Assembly (NCBI GenBank): GCA_024401535.1
Contig: JAKSKX010000008.1
Coordinates: 31,597-95,596 of the forward strand
DNA: 64,000 nucleotides
Source: Paludibacteraceae bacterium
Lineage (GTDB): Bacteria > Bacteroidota > Bacteroidia > Bacteroidales > Paludibacteraceae
Direction: 5' to 3'
Below are positions 16,318-26,517 of this stretch, piece by piece; the stretch's first letter is position 1; every line of letters starts with the position of its first letter. Below the pieces are notes generated by a model. It was given only the letters and a program-made list of their open reading frames with translations, did not search any database and was not told the origin of the DNA. The translations under genes were made by a program, and so were the position numbers.

Positions 16318-19300
16318 GTGATCTATTTCAAACCCAAAGTATATCTCGAAACTTTTGGAGTTAATGTGTATGCTGATAATCGTTATGTATATGAGGTTCA
16401 TCCTTATGCTACACCAGCTTCTAACAACATTAACTTGAAGTTAAGCAACAACAAAATTTGTGCTAATACAGAGTTTGACTTTGATAAAGGATATATAACT
16501 TTAACAAAAAGGAATAGTTCTGATGTATTCAATCCGAACATTCAATATTCTATCGAACCAAAAGCAGATAGGATTGAAACTATAGATGAAAGCAAAAACG
16601 AACTTGCCAAATGGCACATTTCAGACAAACTAAACAAGAATACAGAATACATTGTCACAATAAATGACAACGATTGTAGTTCTTCAAACATAGATTTGTC
16701 TGCAACTATATCTGTAGAGGAAGTCTCATCTCATCCTGAGAATGAAATTTCAATCAAAGGCTGCTCTTACGAATACGAAAACGAAGCAATTAAAATTCAA
16801 GTCAAAGACGGAGAAACAATAAAGTTCACAAAGGACAAAAATAACTACAACTACAATCTTTATGTAGATGAAACTCCAAAGGCTTTGCCAACATCTATTG
16901 TTGCTAATTCAGATTTAGCCTCTAAAAAGTTGTATCTTCAGAAGTATAGTATCAGCACTCTTGGTTGTGAAGGAGAACAGATACCTGTAGTTATTGAGGT
17001 AGTAAAGGAAATCGAAAATAATACAATAAATTTTCCTCTAAATTCTCCTGTAGATTCAGACCAAACAACTTACTACATCTGTGCAGGTGCAGGAAATCCT
17101 GAGATAAAAGGAAACACAAACATAAATGGTGGATATGGAAAACAAACAATCATTTGGAGAATTAAATACGAAGGTAGTTCCATATACACACAGATTAAAG
17201 GCTCAGAAAATGAACTCTACTCACTATCAAGCAACATCTTTAACATAACACAAAATTGCGAGATTCAGAGAGTAATTAAAATGGCTGATGGAACTTTTGA
17301 AAGTGCAAGTAATACTCTTAAATTCAAAGTTTATGACAAACCAGAATTTAAGCTAACTCTTGACAAAGAAGAGGCTTCATCAAAAGCTAATATCTGTTAT
17401 GAATCTTCGCCTATCTTCAGCATTGACCATAGCAGTAACGACATAAAAACATATATCAATAATATAGGTCAAACAAAATACAACATCGTTACAAAGAAAA
17501 CTGAAAATGGTATAGAGAAGAAGATAGATACAACTATAACAGTTAAAGGTAAGTTCCAAAACTGGGTATTTGACCATGATGCTACTATATCGGTATCACA
17601 AGAATTTTGTGGTACTTACTACGATTGGGATAACAACATAACTTTAACGATTAAGGATGACTTATCATTTAGTGAAAAGAACTTCTCTTATTCCTGTCCT
17701 ATCCTTGGAAAGGAGTTAGAGATAACACCTAATATTGACGATAAATCAGAGTATTCTTACAAGGTAAATAATCAGCCATTTATTTCTACGAATATAGTCA
17801 AACTTCCTGTAAATTATAATGGAACTGACAATAGTGGAAAATATGTAGAAGCATCAGTAACAAGAACTCTTGACGGATGTAGTAAAACGGAAATCATCAA
17901 GATTAAGAATGTTCTTGAACCTCTACAGAATAGAAAACTTACTATAGAATCCTCTCTTTCTCCGGATCACTTTGAAGTCTGCTTAAATACAGACTACACT
18001 GTTTCTGATAATAATAATGCTGAAGATAATGTTTCGTACATTTGGAGTACAAAAAATCCAGGAGCAAGTGTAAAGGACAATTCATCTAAGGATGCTGTAG
18101 TAAATCTTAAATATGCTAATGATATTTACAGAAAAAGAACTTTAGGTGATAACTGCGAAGTTAAGATAGATACTATCGAAATAAGTGTGCTTGACAAGAC
18201 TACTACCCTACCTAAGATAAATGTTACTGAGAAGGAACTATGCTACGGAGAAGAACTTACTATAAGTGCTGAAGCAATTCCTGGTTACACAATTTCTAAT
18301 TGGGTAAAGACTATAGATGACAAAAAATCTAATTTAGGGTATCGTTCAGAAATTACTGAAGCAGTAAAATCTTCAGGAGAAGTAGAATATGAAGTTACTA
18401 TGGAAAGTGAGCAATGTCCTGACTATGTAATTTCAAATTCAGTAATAGTTAATGTTGCTCCAAAACTAACTATTGAAACTGAAGACATAACAATATCTCC
18501 AGTTGACATAAATAAAAGTCTCTTTAATGAAGATAATCAGAGTGTAAATGTAACACTTACCGATACTAAGAATATCGGTAAGGAACAACAGAATGTGTGG
18601 TTCAACTTTAACGATCCAACAAATACATTTGAAAAGAAGAACATATCTGGAGGTAAATGGACTAAAACATATTCCATTGAAGAAAGCGACCTTGATGAAG
18701 GACTATTATCAGGTAAAATCTTCAGAACTTACTCATTCAGTAAGTCAGGTAAAACTTGTGTAAGTGATACCTTCTCTATCTATATTACTCCGAACAACGG
18801 ATTTGAGCCAATAGCAATAAATCCTGCTTCAGATAACTTAACAGCTGGAGGAATATACTATTTCTGCAACAAAGGAAAACTTCAGTTATCTAACACTGCC
18901 ATAGTTTATGGAGATAAAGAACTTGACAAAGAAAGTTACACTTTGCAGTGGTACAAGAAATCTGGAACTTCAGGAATATGGATTCTTTTAAAGGGAGAAA
19001 TTTCTGAAGAAATAGAAATTTCTACTGAAAAATTGAAATCAGTAAGTGAATCTTATAAGTTAGTTGTAAGCTATTCAGCAGGAGGCAAAACATACAAGCA
19101 ATCATCTAATGTTATAGAGGTTCGCAATGTATCAAAACCAGCTGTAAATATAGCCCTTGCTAATGGAGACCTCTCTTTTTGTTACGCAGGTAATAGCGAT
19201 ATTACTTTGCAGACAAATACTTTGAGTACTCCAGAAGGTGCAACAGAAACAAATAATAGCTACATTTGGCAGAAAAGTAATGATGGAGAGACATGGAGCG

Positions 19301-22300
19301 AGATAAAACAAACTTTGATTCCTGGAGAGCTTGTAATATCTCTTGAAGAAAAGAATGATGTTTCTACTATGAATCATCATCAGTACTCGATGACTGAACC
19401 AGTATATTTTAGAGTACAGATGACAGATATTTGTCAAGCTACAGCTATCTCTAATACAATAGCAACAAGTACATACAAAGATGCTATTCTTACATCTAAA
19501 GATGCTATTGTAATGAGCAATAGTCTTATTCAAGACAAAGATAACTTCGATGTAGTATTCTTCGTAAATCATCATAAAGAAGGTAATGAATACAACTACT
19601 ATGATGAAGAAGGAGAACTAATTGCGACTACTGAAGAAGCGTTATATAGATTTACCAAAACTAAAGGAGTTCCATCAAACACTTCTTTTGACTACTCTCT
19701 TGGAAAACACTCTGTATATATAGAAAAGGTTATATCAAGTGGATGTCACTCTGATAAGGTAAAAGTCGATTACGAACTAATTGGAGAATTGAATATAACA
19801 GTTTCAAGTCAAATAACTGATAATTGTCCTGGTCATGAGAGACAAGATGGTCGTATTTGGTTAAGATATGACGGTGGTGGTATTCCAGAAAATGGAATGT
19901 CTGCTGAGTGGTATTATCGCTTTGAAGATGAAGAGTTCTTTAAGAAGGTCGAAGATTCGCCATTAGAATACCAACTAAAAGCTGATGACTACGAAGAAAT
20001 AGAAAATGGAACAATTTTTGGCATCCATAATCTTGACAGAACTTGCTATTTCTACGCAGAGATTTATAATGAGGGTTATCCTGCTAAATATGTAAGAACT
20101 AACCCAACAGTTAAATTTGAAATTCTTCCTACTTTCAAAATCAAATCTGCTTCTTCAGACAAGTCTCAATATTGCTACAAAGACGAAGTTGTCTTATCTG
20201 CAGGTGAAATTAGTTCTTCAGCAGGTAAGGTTACTTATGAATGGATAGACTTGAATAATGAGGACAAGATATATCCTAACACTGAAGATTTAGTCATAGA
20301 TGCAATTACTAAATCAACAACATTCAAGCGAATTGCTAAAGATGAATGTGGTTCTACAAATGAAGATGAAATAAAAATCTCTGTAAGAGAGAAACTTGAA
20401 ATGAGTGCTGACGAATACGAACATGCCAAGTATTCGGAAATGGGTAAAGTTCCTTATATTTCAGTGAAAAACTTGCAATCTGTGAAGTCTTATATGGTTT
20501 CGCATATCAATCAAGAAGGTATTAAAGACAAAAAGGAGAGCAAAAGTTCTGGAGCAACAGACCTAAGTTTTGAAATGCCAAGTGTTGAATATGCCTTAGA
20601 AAAATATGAAATCTATAAGACTGACGGATATGGATGTATCAGCGTTCCAGATACCTTTACCATTAAGGGAATTGACGAGATTTCTGCAGGAAAGATTGCT
20701 TTCGAGAAATATGATTCAAAATCTATCAATGTCTGTCATGGAGAAAAGATAGGAAGAATTATAGATGAGAAGGTGGCTAACGGAGGCTCTGATATAACAT
20801 ACAAATGGTTTTATATCGAAAAAGGTCAAAGATGGATGGTTATGGATAACAATGGCCTTGATGTAGTAACATCCGTCTTTGATACAGACTCTATCGGGAT
20901 AAATATTGCTTCTAACAAAGAAATAGGAAACAAAATCAAAACTTATGCTTTATTCAGACAAGCAACCATGAATGTCCCTCAGGCAGACGGAACTCTTACT
21001 CCTTATATTAAGTATAGCGACACTCTATACATCAATGTTGCACCACAACTTGCTAACTGCAATATCGAGAATCTTGCTGGTAAAATCTCAACAAGAGAAT
21101 CTGCATTTTGTGGTGGAGCAGAAAGAAGTGATAATATCAATCTAAAGATAGAAGAAGATATAGAGGAAAGATATATTGCTAAGAACTTCGGTGCTTTACT
21201 ATTCAATGATGACCATGAGCTTACAGGCTACTGGGAAACATCAAGGGGAAACAAAAATAACTTTGAGCAAGTTACAGATGCCCAACTTTATGAAGAAGGA
21301 TTTAAAAATACATTCTTCTTTAATGACCTTGATACAACAAGTTATGTAAGATTTACAATTAGTGATGGTTGTTCATCAGAAAGCACTACTCCACTTGCAA
21401 TATCGGTAATTTCTTTTGAAGATGACGATTTGGAAAACTATAATATAGTTTCCAAAGAGCTATACATCGAGTTGGGTGATAACATCACAGTTACAGATCA
21501 AGAAGCGGCTCGTGAATGGTATTCAAATAAGAATGAAAATAGTCTAATTGGAGAAAACTATCAAATAACTCTTGATAGTGTAACTTATAATACTCGACTA
21601 TATCACAAGAGAATCAAGACGGTAAAGAATACAACTTGTACTGAGCCTACATATTTCGAGATACCTCTTGATATTCACCCTGTATCTAATGGTGGTAGAA
21701 TTGCTTCGAGTCATCAGGTATGTCAAGGAGAGGAGTTCAAGGATATTAAGAACTATGAGTCTGCTTATGGAGGAACAGAACTATTCCGTTATGGATGGGA
21801 AATTACTACAGATAGTAGTGATGTAGATAGTTGGAAACCTATTAACAATGCCTTCGCAGATACTCTAAACTTCGCAACATTAAAAAATCAAAAAAATGCG
21901 TTAGTTTCTAATAAAGTTAATTATATTCGTAGAACTGCAAGACCTATCTACAAAGATAAGGTAGTAACTATAGAAGCTTACATAAGATATTCAAATGTTA
22001 TAGCTCTTGAAACTTACAAGCCTTTGAAGGCCTCAAGTATAGAATGGAGCGAACCTGCGAAAGATTCTTATTGTGCTTATGAGAGAATACCAAACTTGAA
22101 GGTTAATTCTCCTACAGGAGGTTCTGCAGAATACCGCCAAAGCGAATACAAAATAGATTGGCTATACTCAGTAGATAATCAAAACTGGAACACTTATCTA
22201 AACTCACAAATTAGATTTGGTTCTACATCTGAAATAAGTGCCGACTTTTTGGCTGATGAATACTTTGAAGAAAATGACAGAACAAAAGATGTTACATTCC

Positions 22301-25182
22301 TTGTTAAGGCTGTTTTTACCGATAAGGAATGTGGAGAGATAGAAACTGACATCTTTAGGTTTAAGGTTTGGGCAGAAGTTCAAGATCCTGAGCTTTACAT
22401 TGGAGCAGACAGCTGCGATTCTAAATACATAAGCTTCATGGTCGAGAACGACAAGGATTACTACTACAACTGGACAATCGGAACCGATTCTATCAATCCT
22501 GTAAAGACCGACTTCAAAGAGCAGTACAAGATGGACTTCGAGAGACATCCAGCTTATATTGTAGAAGATGGCTATTCAGTACAGGGTATGCACAAGATTT
22601 CTGGATGCAAGACTTCTGTAACATACTTCAATGTAGATAGTCTTCCTGTTCTACAGCAAGCAGAACTTCCTTTGCAGGACAAGATTCTTTGCTACGGGGC
22701 AGACTTGGATGTTACTCATTCTATAGCGACTGGTGGTACAGGAACGAAATCTTATCTATGGCAGTATTCTTATGATAACGAGAAGTGGAATGATGCAAAT
22801 GCAGACAAAGATTTCTTCTATGAAGATGTAAGAAGCGACATCTACATCCGTAGAATGGCATATACTGACATCTGTAAAGATACCATCATATCAAAGTCTG
22901 TGCTTTACAAAGTAGCAGATAAGATAAATCCTTTGAGTGTAGATATAGAGGAAAATCTTTGCAAGAACCAGGATATGATGGTTAATCTTTCAGACAGTTT
23001 GACAAACAACTACAATGTTGTAGTCTATCAAATAGCTAAAGACACTATCAAAGTTACGGAACTAAGCAAAGACAAGCTAACAGGCAAGATCAAAGGTAAT
23101 GAACTTGACAAAAATGTATTCGGTGTCGTTACCTATGACAGCACTTATTCGTGTAAGTCAGTAATGATAGAGATAGAAAGAGAAGCAAGACCAAACTTAT
23201 CAAACTTTGAAAGTTTAATCGAAAGCGATGAAGATGTAGTTTGTGAAGGTAGTGCTATAACTATCAAGTCATCGACAGACTATGCTTTGCCTAAGTATCT
23301 AAAGCAAAGATTTGAAAGTTCTGAAGATGGAATAACTTGGACTTCGATAAAGGAATACAATTCCTACAAGGAAGATGAAAAAGTTATAATCTCAGATACT
23401 ACATATTTCAGAACAGTTCTATTCAATGGTTGTAAGGACAGCATCATAAGTAATAGGATCAAAATCTACGGAAAAGAGACAACTCCGAATCCGATGTGGT
23501 TCACTTGCCTAACAAGTTCTAATGGAGAGATAACTTTGAAAGGCTTTGACAATAATTATAATGTTCCTTTAATGCTTCAAATCAATGATTCTACAGAAAT
23601 GAGTTTCAAAGAGCAAGCTATTCTTGACAAGGAGACTGAAAAGATAGTTGTCACTACCCTTCTTAATGAAACGAACAGAACAAACTGTTACTCACCTGTA
23701 GAAATAACACCATTGAAGAAAGGAAATATCTTTACTGAATGCAAGTCAACTGGCAAGCAAATTGTAGCTGAAGATGTCGAAAATGCCGGTGAAGATATTA
23801 GATATGAATGGTTCAAGTATGGCAATGACAATACAATGCGATACTTTACAGAAGTAACAAGTAAGAACTACCCTCTTACTCCAGATGACGAGCAAAGCTT
23901 AATGGTTAGGGATGCTTACAGCAATATCGGAAGTGTATATTACACTCTAAGAAGTAATATCCTACAAGTTAATGCTAATGGTTCATCCATATCTAAACTA
24001 TCTCCATTGGAGAAGGATTCTTTGATTGCAAATGGATTGAAGGTTGGAGACCATGCTATGCAGCTTAACATCGGAATGGATGCTACACTAAGCTGTTTCA
24101 TAGATGACGCTACAAGTGGAGAATGGCAGAGTTCGGAAGATGGAGAAACTTGGAAAACTGTAGAGAAGTTCGATTCTGTAAGATTGGATTCTGTAATATA
24201 TGCCATAAGTCCAGAAAGCAGTATCTATTATAGAGTTGTTGCCAGCAATTCATGTGGAACAACTACTTCTGACTCTATAAAGGTAACAGTGGCTTCAATA
24301 CCAGAAATTACTGAAGATTGCATAATTGTTGAATCTGATTTCTGTGAAAAGACTGCAACTCTATATTGTTATGATGACGAGCAGAAGAACCTTACTTACA
24401 AGTATGGATATGACTTTGAGATTAAGGGTAAATATGAGAAATCTTTCTCTACTGGAAACAAGGTATCTATATCGGGTATAAATGGAGAACTTGAAATAAC
24501 TATCATTAGAAGTTACAACGGTGTTTCTGTGAAATATATCAAACGAATAGATATGTCTAAAACAGTTTCTGCTGATTTCAGCCTTATAGCTGAAGAAGTG
24601 GAATATGCTTCAGACAACACTACTTCGGAATGGGCAGAATCAGTAAAGATTACCAAATCAACAACTGTACCAAGTGGAACTAAGATAGCACTAAAGAACA
24701 GAAGCGAAAATGCTGTTTCTTACAAGTGGGAAGTTTATTACGATGGAATCAAGATGGCAACCTCATACATAGATAACCCTTTGCTGTATGTCTATAATGA
24801 AGGTTCATACTCTTTCCATCTTACTGCTTACTCTGGCAAGTGTGAAAGTTCTTATTCATGGGATGGAATCAAGGTTGAAGAAGGAACTCTAAGAACATTT
24901 AGAGACTATTCAGATGAAGATACAGACTTTGAGTATTCTCCAGAATTTAGAAATATGCCTATACATAATAACTCTGTGATCGAAGTATATCCAACAATCT
25001 TTGACAATGAGTTATACATTAAAGCAGAAGGAACTTATAGTTTCGCTCTATACACTGCTTCAGGTGTAGTTCTGTTAAGAGGCAAAGGAAATGAGCTAAG
25101 CACCATTTCTACAACCCATTTGAGAGAAGGACAATACACTATGAGAGTTAATGAACTTTCATTTAAACTTATAAAGGAATAG
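16318..25182 (+). CDS. Giant T9SS surface protein, main part
   Basis: 2954 codons from the first possible start (GTG) after the frameshift; the open frame in fact extends back to the 14-bp duplication. The protein is a string of Ig-like modules, each with a cysteine near its start (patterns such as LCYGEEL, FCYAGNS, VCQGEEF, LCYGADL) and a 'WQxSxDGxxW' strand (e.g. 'IWQKSNDGETWSEI', 'EWQSSEDGETWKTV'). The last 70 residues are a type A T9SS sorting domain ('VIEVYPTIFDNELYI', 'LREGQYTMRV', 'KLIKE'), so the protein should cross the outer membrane by the Por system and be attached to the surface. Without the N-terminal fragment it lacks a signal peptide. Restored length is about 3350 residues. 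A role in cell-cell contact or mating-pair stabilisation is inferred from location only. Confidence 0.85.
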   Translation: MIYFKPKVYLETFGVNVYADNRYVYEVHPYATPASNNINLKLSNNKICANTEFDFDKGYITLTKRNSSDVFNPNIQYSIEPKADRIETIDESKNELAKWHISDKLNKNTEYIVTINDNDCSSSNIDLSATISVEEVSSHPENEISIKGCSYEYENEAIKIQVKDGETIKFTKDKNNYNYNLYVDETPKALPTSIVANSDLASKKLYLQKYSISTLGCEGEQIPVVIEVVKEIENNTINFPLNSPVDSDQTTYYICAGAGNPEIKGNTNINGGYGKQTIIWRIKYEGSSIYTQIKGSENELYSLSSNIFNITQNCEIQRVIKMADGTFESASNTLKFKVYDKPEFKLTLDKEEASSKANICYESSPIFSIDHSSNDIKTYINNIGQTKYNIVTKKTENGIEKKIDTTITVKGKFQNWVFDHDATISVSQEFCGTYYDWDNNITLTIKDDLSFSEKNFSYSCPILGKELEITPNIDDKSEYSYKVNNQPFISTNIVKLPVNYNGTDNSGKYVEASVTRTLDGCSKTEIIKIKNVLEPLQNRKLTIESSLSPDHFEVCLNTDYTVSDNNNAEDNVSYIWSTKNPGASVKDNSSKDAVVNLKYANDIYRKRTLGDNCEVKIDTIEISVLDKTTTLPKINVTEKELCYGEELTISAEAIPGYTISNWVKTIDDKKSNLGYRSEITEAVKSSGEVEYEVTMESEQCPDYVISNSVIVNVAPKLTIETEDITISPVDINKSLFNEDNQSVNVTLTDTKNIGKEQQNVWFNFNDPTNTFEKKNISGGKWTKTYSIEESDLDEGLLSGKIFRTYSFSKSGKTCVSDTFSIYITPNNGFEPIAINPASDNLTAGGIYYFCNKGKLQLSNTAIVYGDKELDKESYTLQWYKKSGTSGIWILLKGEISEEIEISTEKLKSVSESYKLVVSYSAGGKTYKQSSNVIEVRNVSKPAVNIALANGDLSFCYAGNSDITLQTNTLSTPEGATETNNSYIWQKSNDGETWSEIKQTLIPGELVISLEEKNDVSTMNHHQYSMTEPVYFRVQMTDICQATAISNTIATSTYKDAILTSKDAIVMSNSLIQDKDNFDVVFFVNHHKEGNEYNYYDEEGELIATTEEALYRFTKTKGVPSNTSFDYSLGKHSVYIEKVISSGCHSDKVKVDYELIGELNITVSSQITDNCPGHERQDGRIWLRYDGGGIPENGMSAEWYYRFEDEEFFKKVEDSPLEYQLKADDYEEIENGTIFGIHNLDRTCYFYAEIYNEGYPAKYVRTNPTVKFEILPTFKIKSASSDKSQYCYKDEVVLSAGEISSSAGKVTYEWIDLNNEDKIYPNTEDLVIDAITKSTTFKRIAKDECGSTNEDEIKISVREKLEMSADEYEHAKYSEMGKVPYISVKNLQSVKSYMVSHINQEGIKDKKESKSSGATDLSFEMPSVEYALEKYEIYKTDGYGCISVPDTFTIKGIDEISAGKIAFEKYDSKSINVCHGEKIGRIIDEKVANGGSDITYKWFYIEKGQRWMVMDNNGLDVVTSVFDTDSIGINIASNKEIGNKIKTYALFRQATMNVPQADGTLTPYIKYSDTLYINVAPQLANCNIENLAGKISTRESAFCGGAERSDNINLKIEEDIEERYIAKNFGALLFNDDHELTGYWETSRGNKNNFEQVTDAQLYEEGFKNTFFFNDLDTTSYVRFTISDGCSSESTTPLAISVISFEDDDLENYNIVSKELYIELGDNITVTDQEAAREWYSNKNENSLIGENYQITLDSVTYNTRLYHKRIKTVKNTTCTEPTYFEIPLDIHPVSNGGRIASSHQVCQGEEFKDIKNYESAYGGTELFRYGWEITTDSSDVDSWKPINNAFADTLNFATLKNQKNALVSNKVNYIRRTARPIYKDKVVTIEAYIRYSNVIALETYKPLKASSIEWSEPAKDSYCAYERIPNLKVNSPTGGSAEYRQSEYKIDWLYSVDNQNWNTYLNSQIRFGSTSEISADFLADEYFEENDRTKDVTFLVKAVFTDKECGEIETDIFRFKVWAEVQDPELYIGADSCDSKYISFMVENDKDYYYNWTIGTDSINPVKTDFKEQYKMDFERHPAYIVEDGYSVQGMHKISGCKTSVTYFNVDSLPVLQQAELPLQDKILCYGADLDVTHSIATGGTGTKSYLWQYSYDNEKWNDANADKDFFYEDVRSDIYIRRMAYTDICKDTIISKSVLYKVADKINPLSVDIEENLCKNQDMMVNLSDSLTNNYNVVVYQIAKDTIKVTELSKDKLTGKIKGNELDKNVFGVVTYDSTYSCKSVMIEIEREARPNLSNFESLIESDEDVVCEGSAITIKSSTDYALPKYLKQRFESSEDGITWTSIKEYNSYKEDEKVIISDTTYFRTVLFNGCKDSIISNRIKIYGKETTPNPMWFTCLTSSNGEITLKGFDNNYNVPLMLQINDSTEMSFKEQAILDKETEKIVVTTLLNETNRTNCYSPVEITPLKKGNIFTECKSTGKQIVAEDVENAGEDIRYEWFKYGNDNTMRYFTEVTSKNYPLTPDDEQSLMVRDAYSNIGSVYYTLRSNILQVNANGSSISKLSPLEKDSLIANGLKVGDHAMQLNIGMDATLSCFIDDATSGEWQSSEDGETWKTVEKFDSVRLDSVIYAISPESSIYYRVVASNSCGTTTSDSIKVTVASIPEITEDCIIVESDFCEKTATLYCYDDEQKNLTYKYGYDFEIKGKYEKSFSTGNKVSISGINGELEITIIRSYNGVSVKYIKRIDMSKTVSADFSLIAEEVEYASDNTTSEWAESVKITKSTTVPSGTKIALKNRSENAVSYKWEVYYDGIKMATSYIDNPLLYVYNEGSYSFHLTAYSGKCESSYSWDGIKVEEGTLRTFRDYSDEDTDFEYSPEFRNMPIHNNSVIEVYPTIFDNELYIKAEGTYSFALYTASGVVLLRGKGNELSTISTTHLREGQYTMRVNELSFKLIKE

Positions 25183-25204
25183 ATTTAATAAATTTTGGTT
25201 AGGG

Positions 25205-25237
25205 AGGGGCAAGTTGTGAAACTTGCTCCTTTTTTTG
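25205..25237 (+). terminator. Intrinsic terminator of the adhesin operon
   Basis: A perfect 11-bp stem (25205-25215 with 25220-25230) and a 4-base loop, followed by a run of T, 23 bases after the adhesin stop. Confidence 0.9.
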
Positions 25238-25394
25238 TTGTCAAAATTTAAAATTCAAAATTATTTTTCTACTATTTGCATAATAGAAGGATTCCTTCTT
25301 TACACTACAAAATTTGCCTAAAAGTTTCTTAATAATATATGATATATTTCCAAAAGTATATAAATTTGTATGTTTTTAGAAACATAATGTAAAA

Positions 25395-26015
25395 ATGATA
25401 GATTATTGGACTTTCAGAAAAGACTTTTTAGAACTTGGGTTTATAAGTTTGAATAGTATAAGATGCAGGTATCCTGAGTTTCAGCAAATGAATCTTGTAA
25501 GGTGGTGCAAGAAAGGTTTATTGATCTCATTAAGGCAGGGATGGTATGCTTTCCCAGAGGCTTTACAAATTCCTGATATGGATAGAAGAATAGCAAATGT
25601 TATTTATGATCCTTCATATATAAGTTTACATTATACACTAAGTTTCTACGAAATGATACCCGAAGCTGTAATGAATATAACATCTATAACAACACAAAAA
25701 ACTTATGAATTTAGAAATGACTTTGGAACATTTGTCTATAAAAGTGTTAAACCTAAGTTTTTCTATGGATATAAGCCTATGGTTGACAGAGAGGGGAAAG
25801 GCTTTTTTATGGCCACACCAGAAAAGGCTTTGTTAGATTTATTATATATCTATCCAATGTATGAATCTGTTCAGGACATGATAGACCTTCGATTAGATGA
25901 AGATTTCATGGAAGATGAATTTGACTTAGAATTATTTAAGGAATATACATTGAGAGCAGGAAATAAAGCTCTTGAAAACCGAGTAAAAACATTATTAAAA
26001 GCATATAATTTATAA
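25395..26015 (+). CDS. AbiEi-like antitoxin or regulator, no AbiEii partner
   Basis: A 206-residue protein resembling the AbiEi family of type IV antitoxins: an N-terminal winged-helix-like part ('LVRWCKKGLLISLRQGWYAF'), then 'YDPSYISLHYTLSFYEMIPE' and 'MATPEKALLDLLYIYPMYES', where the ATPEKALLDL stretch is a common AbiEi/COG5340 signature. The usual nucleotidyltransferase toxin AbiEii is absent; a HipB/HipA pair follows instead, 180 bases downstream. A -7 box (TAAATTTG, 25361-25368) lies 27 bases before the start with no clear -33. It could be a relic, or an independent regulator. Confidence 0.6.
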   Translation: MIDYWTFRKDFLELGFISLNSIRCRYPEFQQMNLVRWCKKGLLISLRQGWYAFPEALQIPDMDRRIANVIYDPSYISLHYTLSFYEMIPEAVMNITSITTQKTYEFRNDFGTFVYKSVKPKFFYGYKPMVDREGKGFFMATPEKALLDLLYIYPMYESVQDMIDLRLDEDFMEDEFDLELFKEYTLRAGNKALENRVKTLLKAYNL

Positions 26016-26043
26016 TCCCAAATAGAACTAAAATAATATTATA

Positions 26044-26186
26044 TTGCATGAAATATCACACAATAACTGATTACTTATAAAATATTTCAATTTTTTTCTT
26101 TAACATAAAAAAAAATGTTATTTTTGCATGAAATATCACACAATAAAAGCAAAAACAAATATATTGCATGGAATAACATACAATAA
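26044..26186 (+). promoter_or_regulatory. Three palindromic operators and promoter of the HipB/HipA pair
   Basis: Three copies of TTGCATG-N6-CAYRCAATAA start at 26044, 26124 and 26164 (spacings 80 and 40). Each is a quasi-palindrome with half-site TTGYRTG. The second overlaps a -7 box TATTTTTG (26119-26126). This is the expected layout of an autoregulated Xre repressor. Confidence 0.7.
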
Positions 26187-26197
26187 AAGTTAACAAT

Positions 26198-26515
26198 ATG
26201 GCATCTATAGATTATTTTATGTCTGACAAAGCAATCCTGGAATTTTTAGGAGTTTGCATTAAGAATATGAGACTAAATATACAATATAGTCAAAGAGAAC
26301 TATCAGAAATGACAGGACTTTCCAGGTCAACAATATCTGCAGTAGAAAATGGCAAAGCCGTTACTACAGATGCGTTATTAAAAATCCTACGATATTTAAG
26401 ACAATTAGAGGTTTTAAAACCATTTGAAGAATATCAAGAGTTGATTGATCCGGTTCTTTACATGAAGTGTAAAAAAAAGTTTCCTAAAAGAATAAGAAAT
26501 GTAAAAAAAATTTAA
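26198..26515 (+). CDS. HipB-like Xre antitoxin
   Basis: A 105-residue Xre-family helix-turn-helix protein ('MRLNIQYSQRELSEMTGLSRSTI' region, then 'VENGKAVTTDALLKILRYL'). It directly precedes a HipA-type kinase, 2 bases between stop and start, and its promoter is covered by three palindromic boxes. By family it should bind the kinase and repress the operon. The C-terminal 30 residues are very Lys-rich. It is not closely similar to the HipB at 8798-9010, so the two systems are of separate origin. Confidence 0.8.
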   Translation: MASIDYFMSDKAILEFLGVCIKNMRLNIQYSQRELSEMTGLSRSTISAVENGKAVTTDALLKILRYLRQLEVLKPFEEYQELIDPVLYMKCKKKFPKRIRNVKKI

Positions 26516-26517
26516 AG

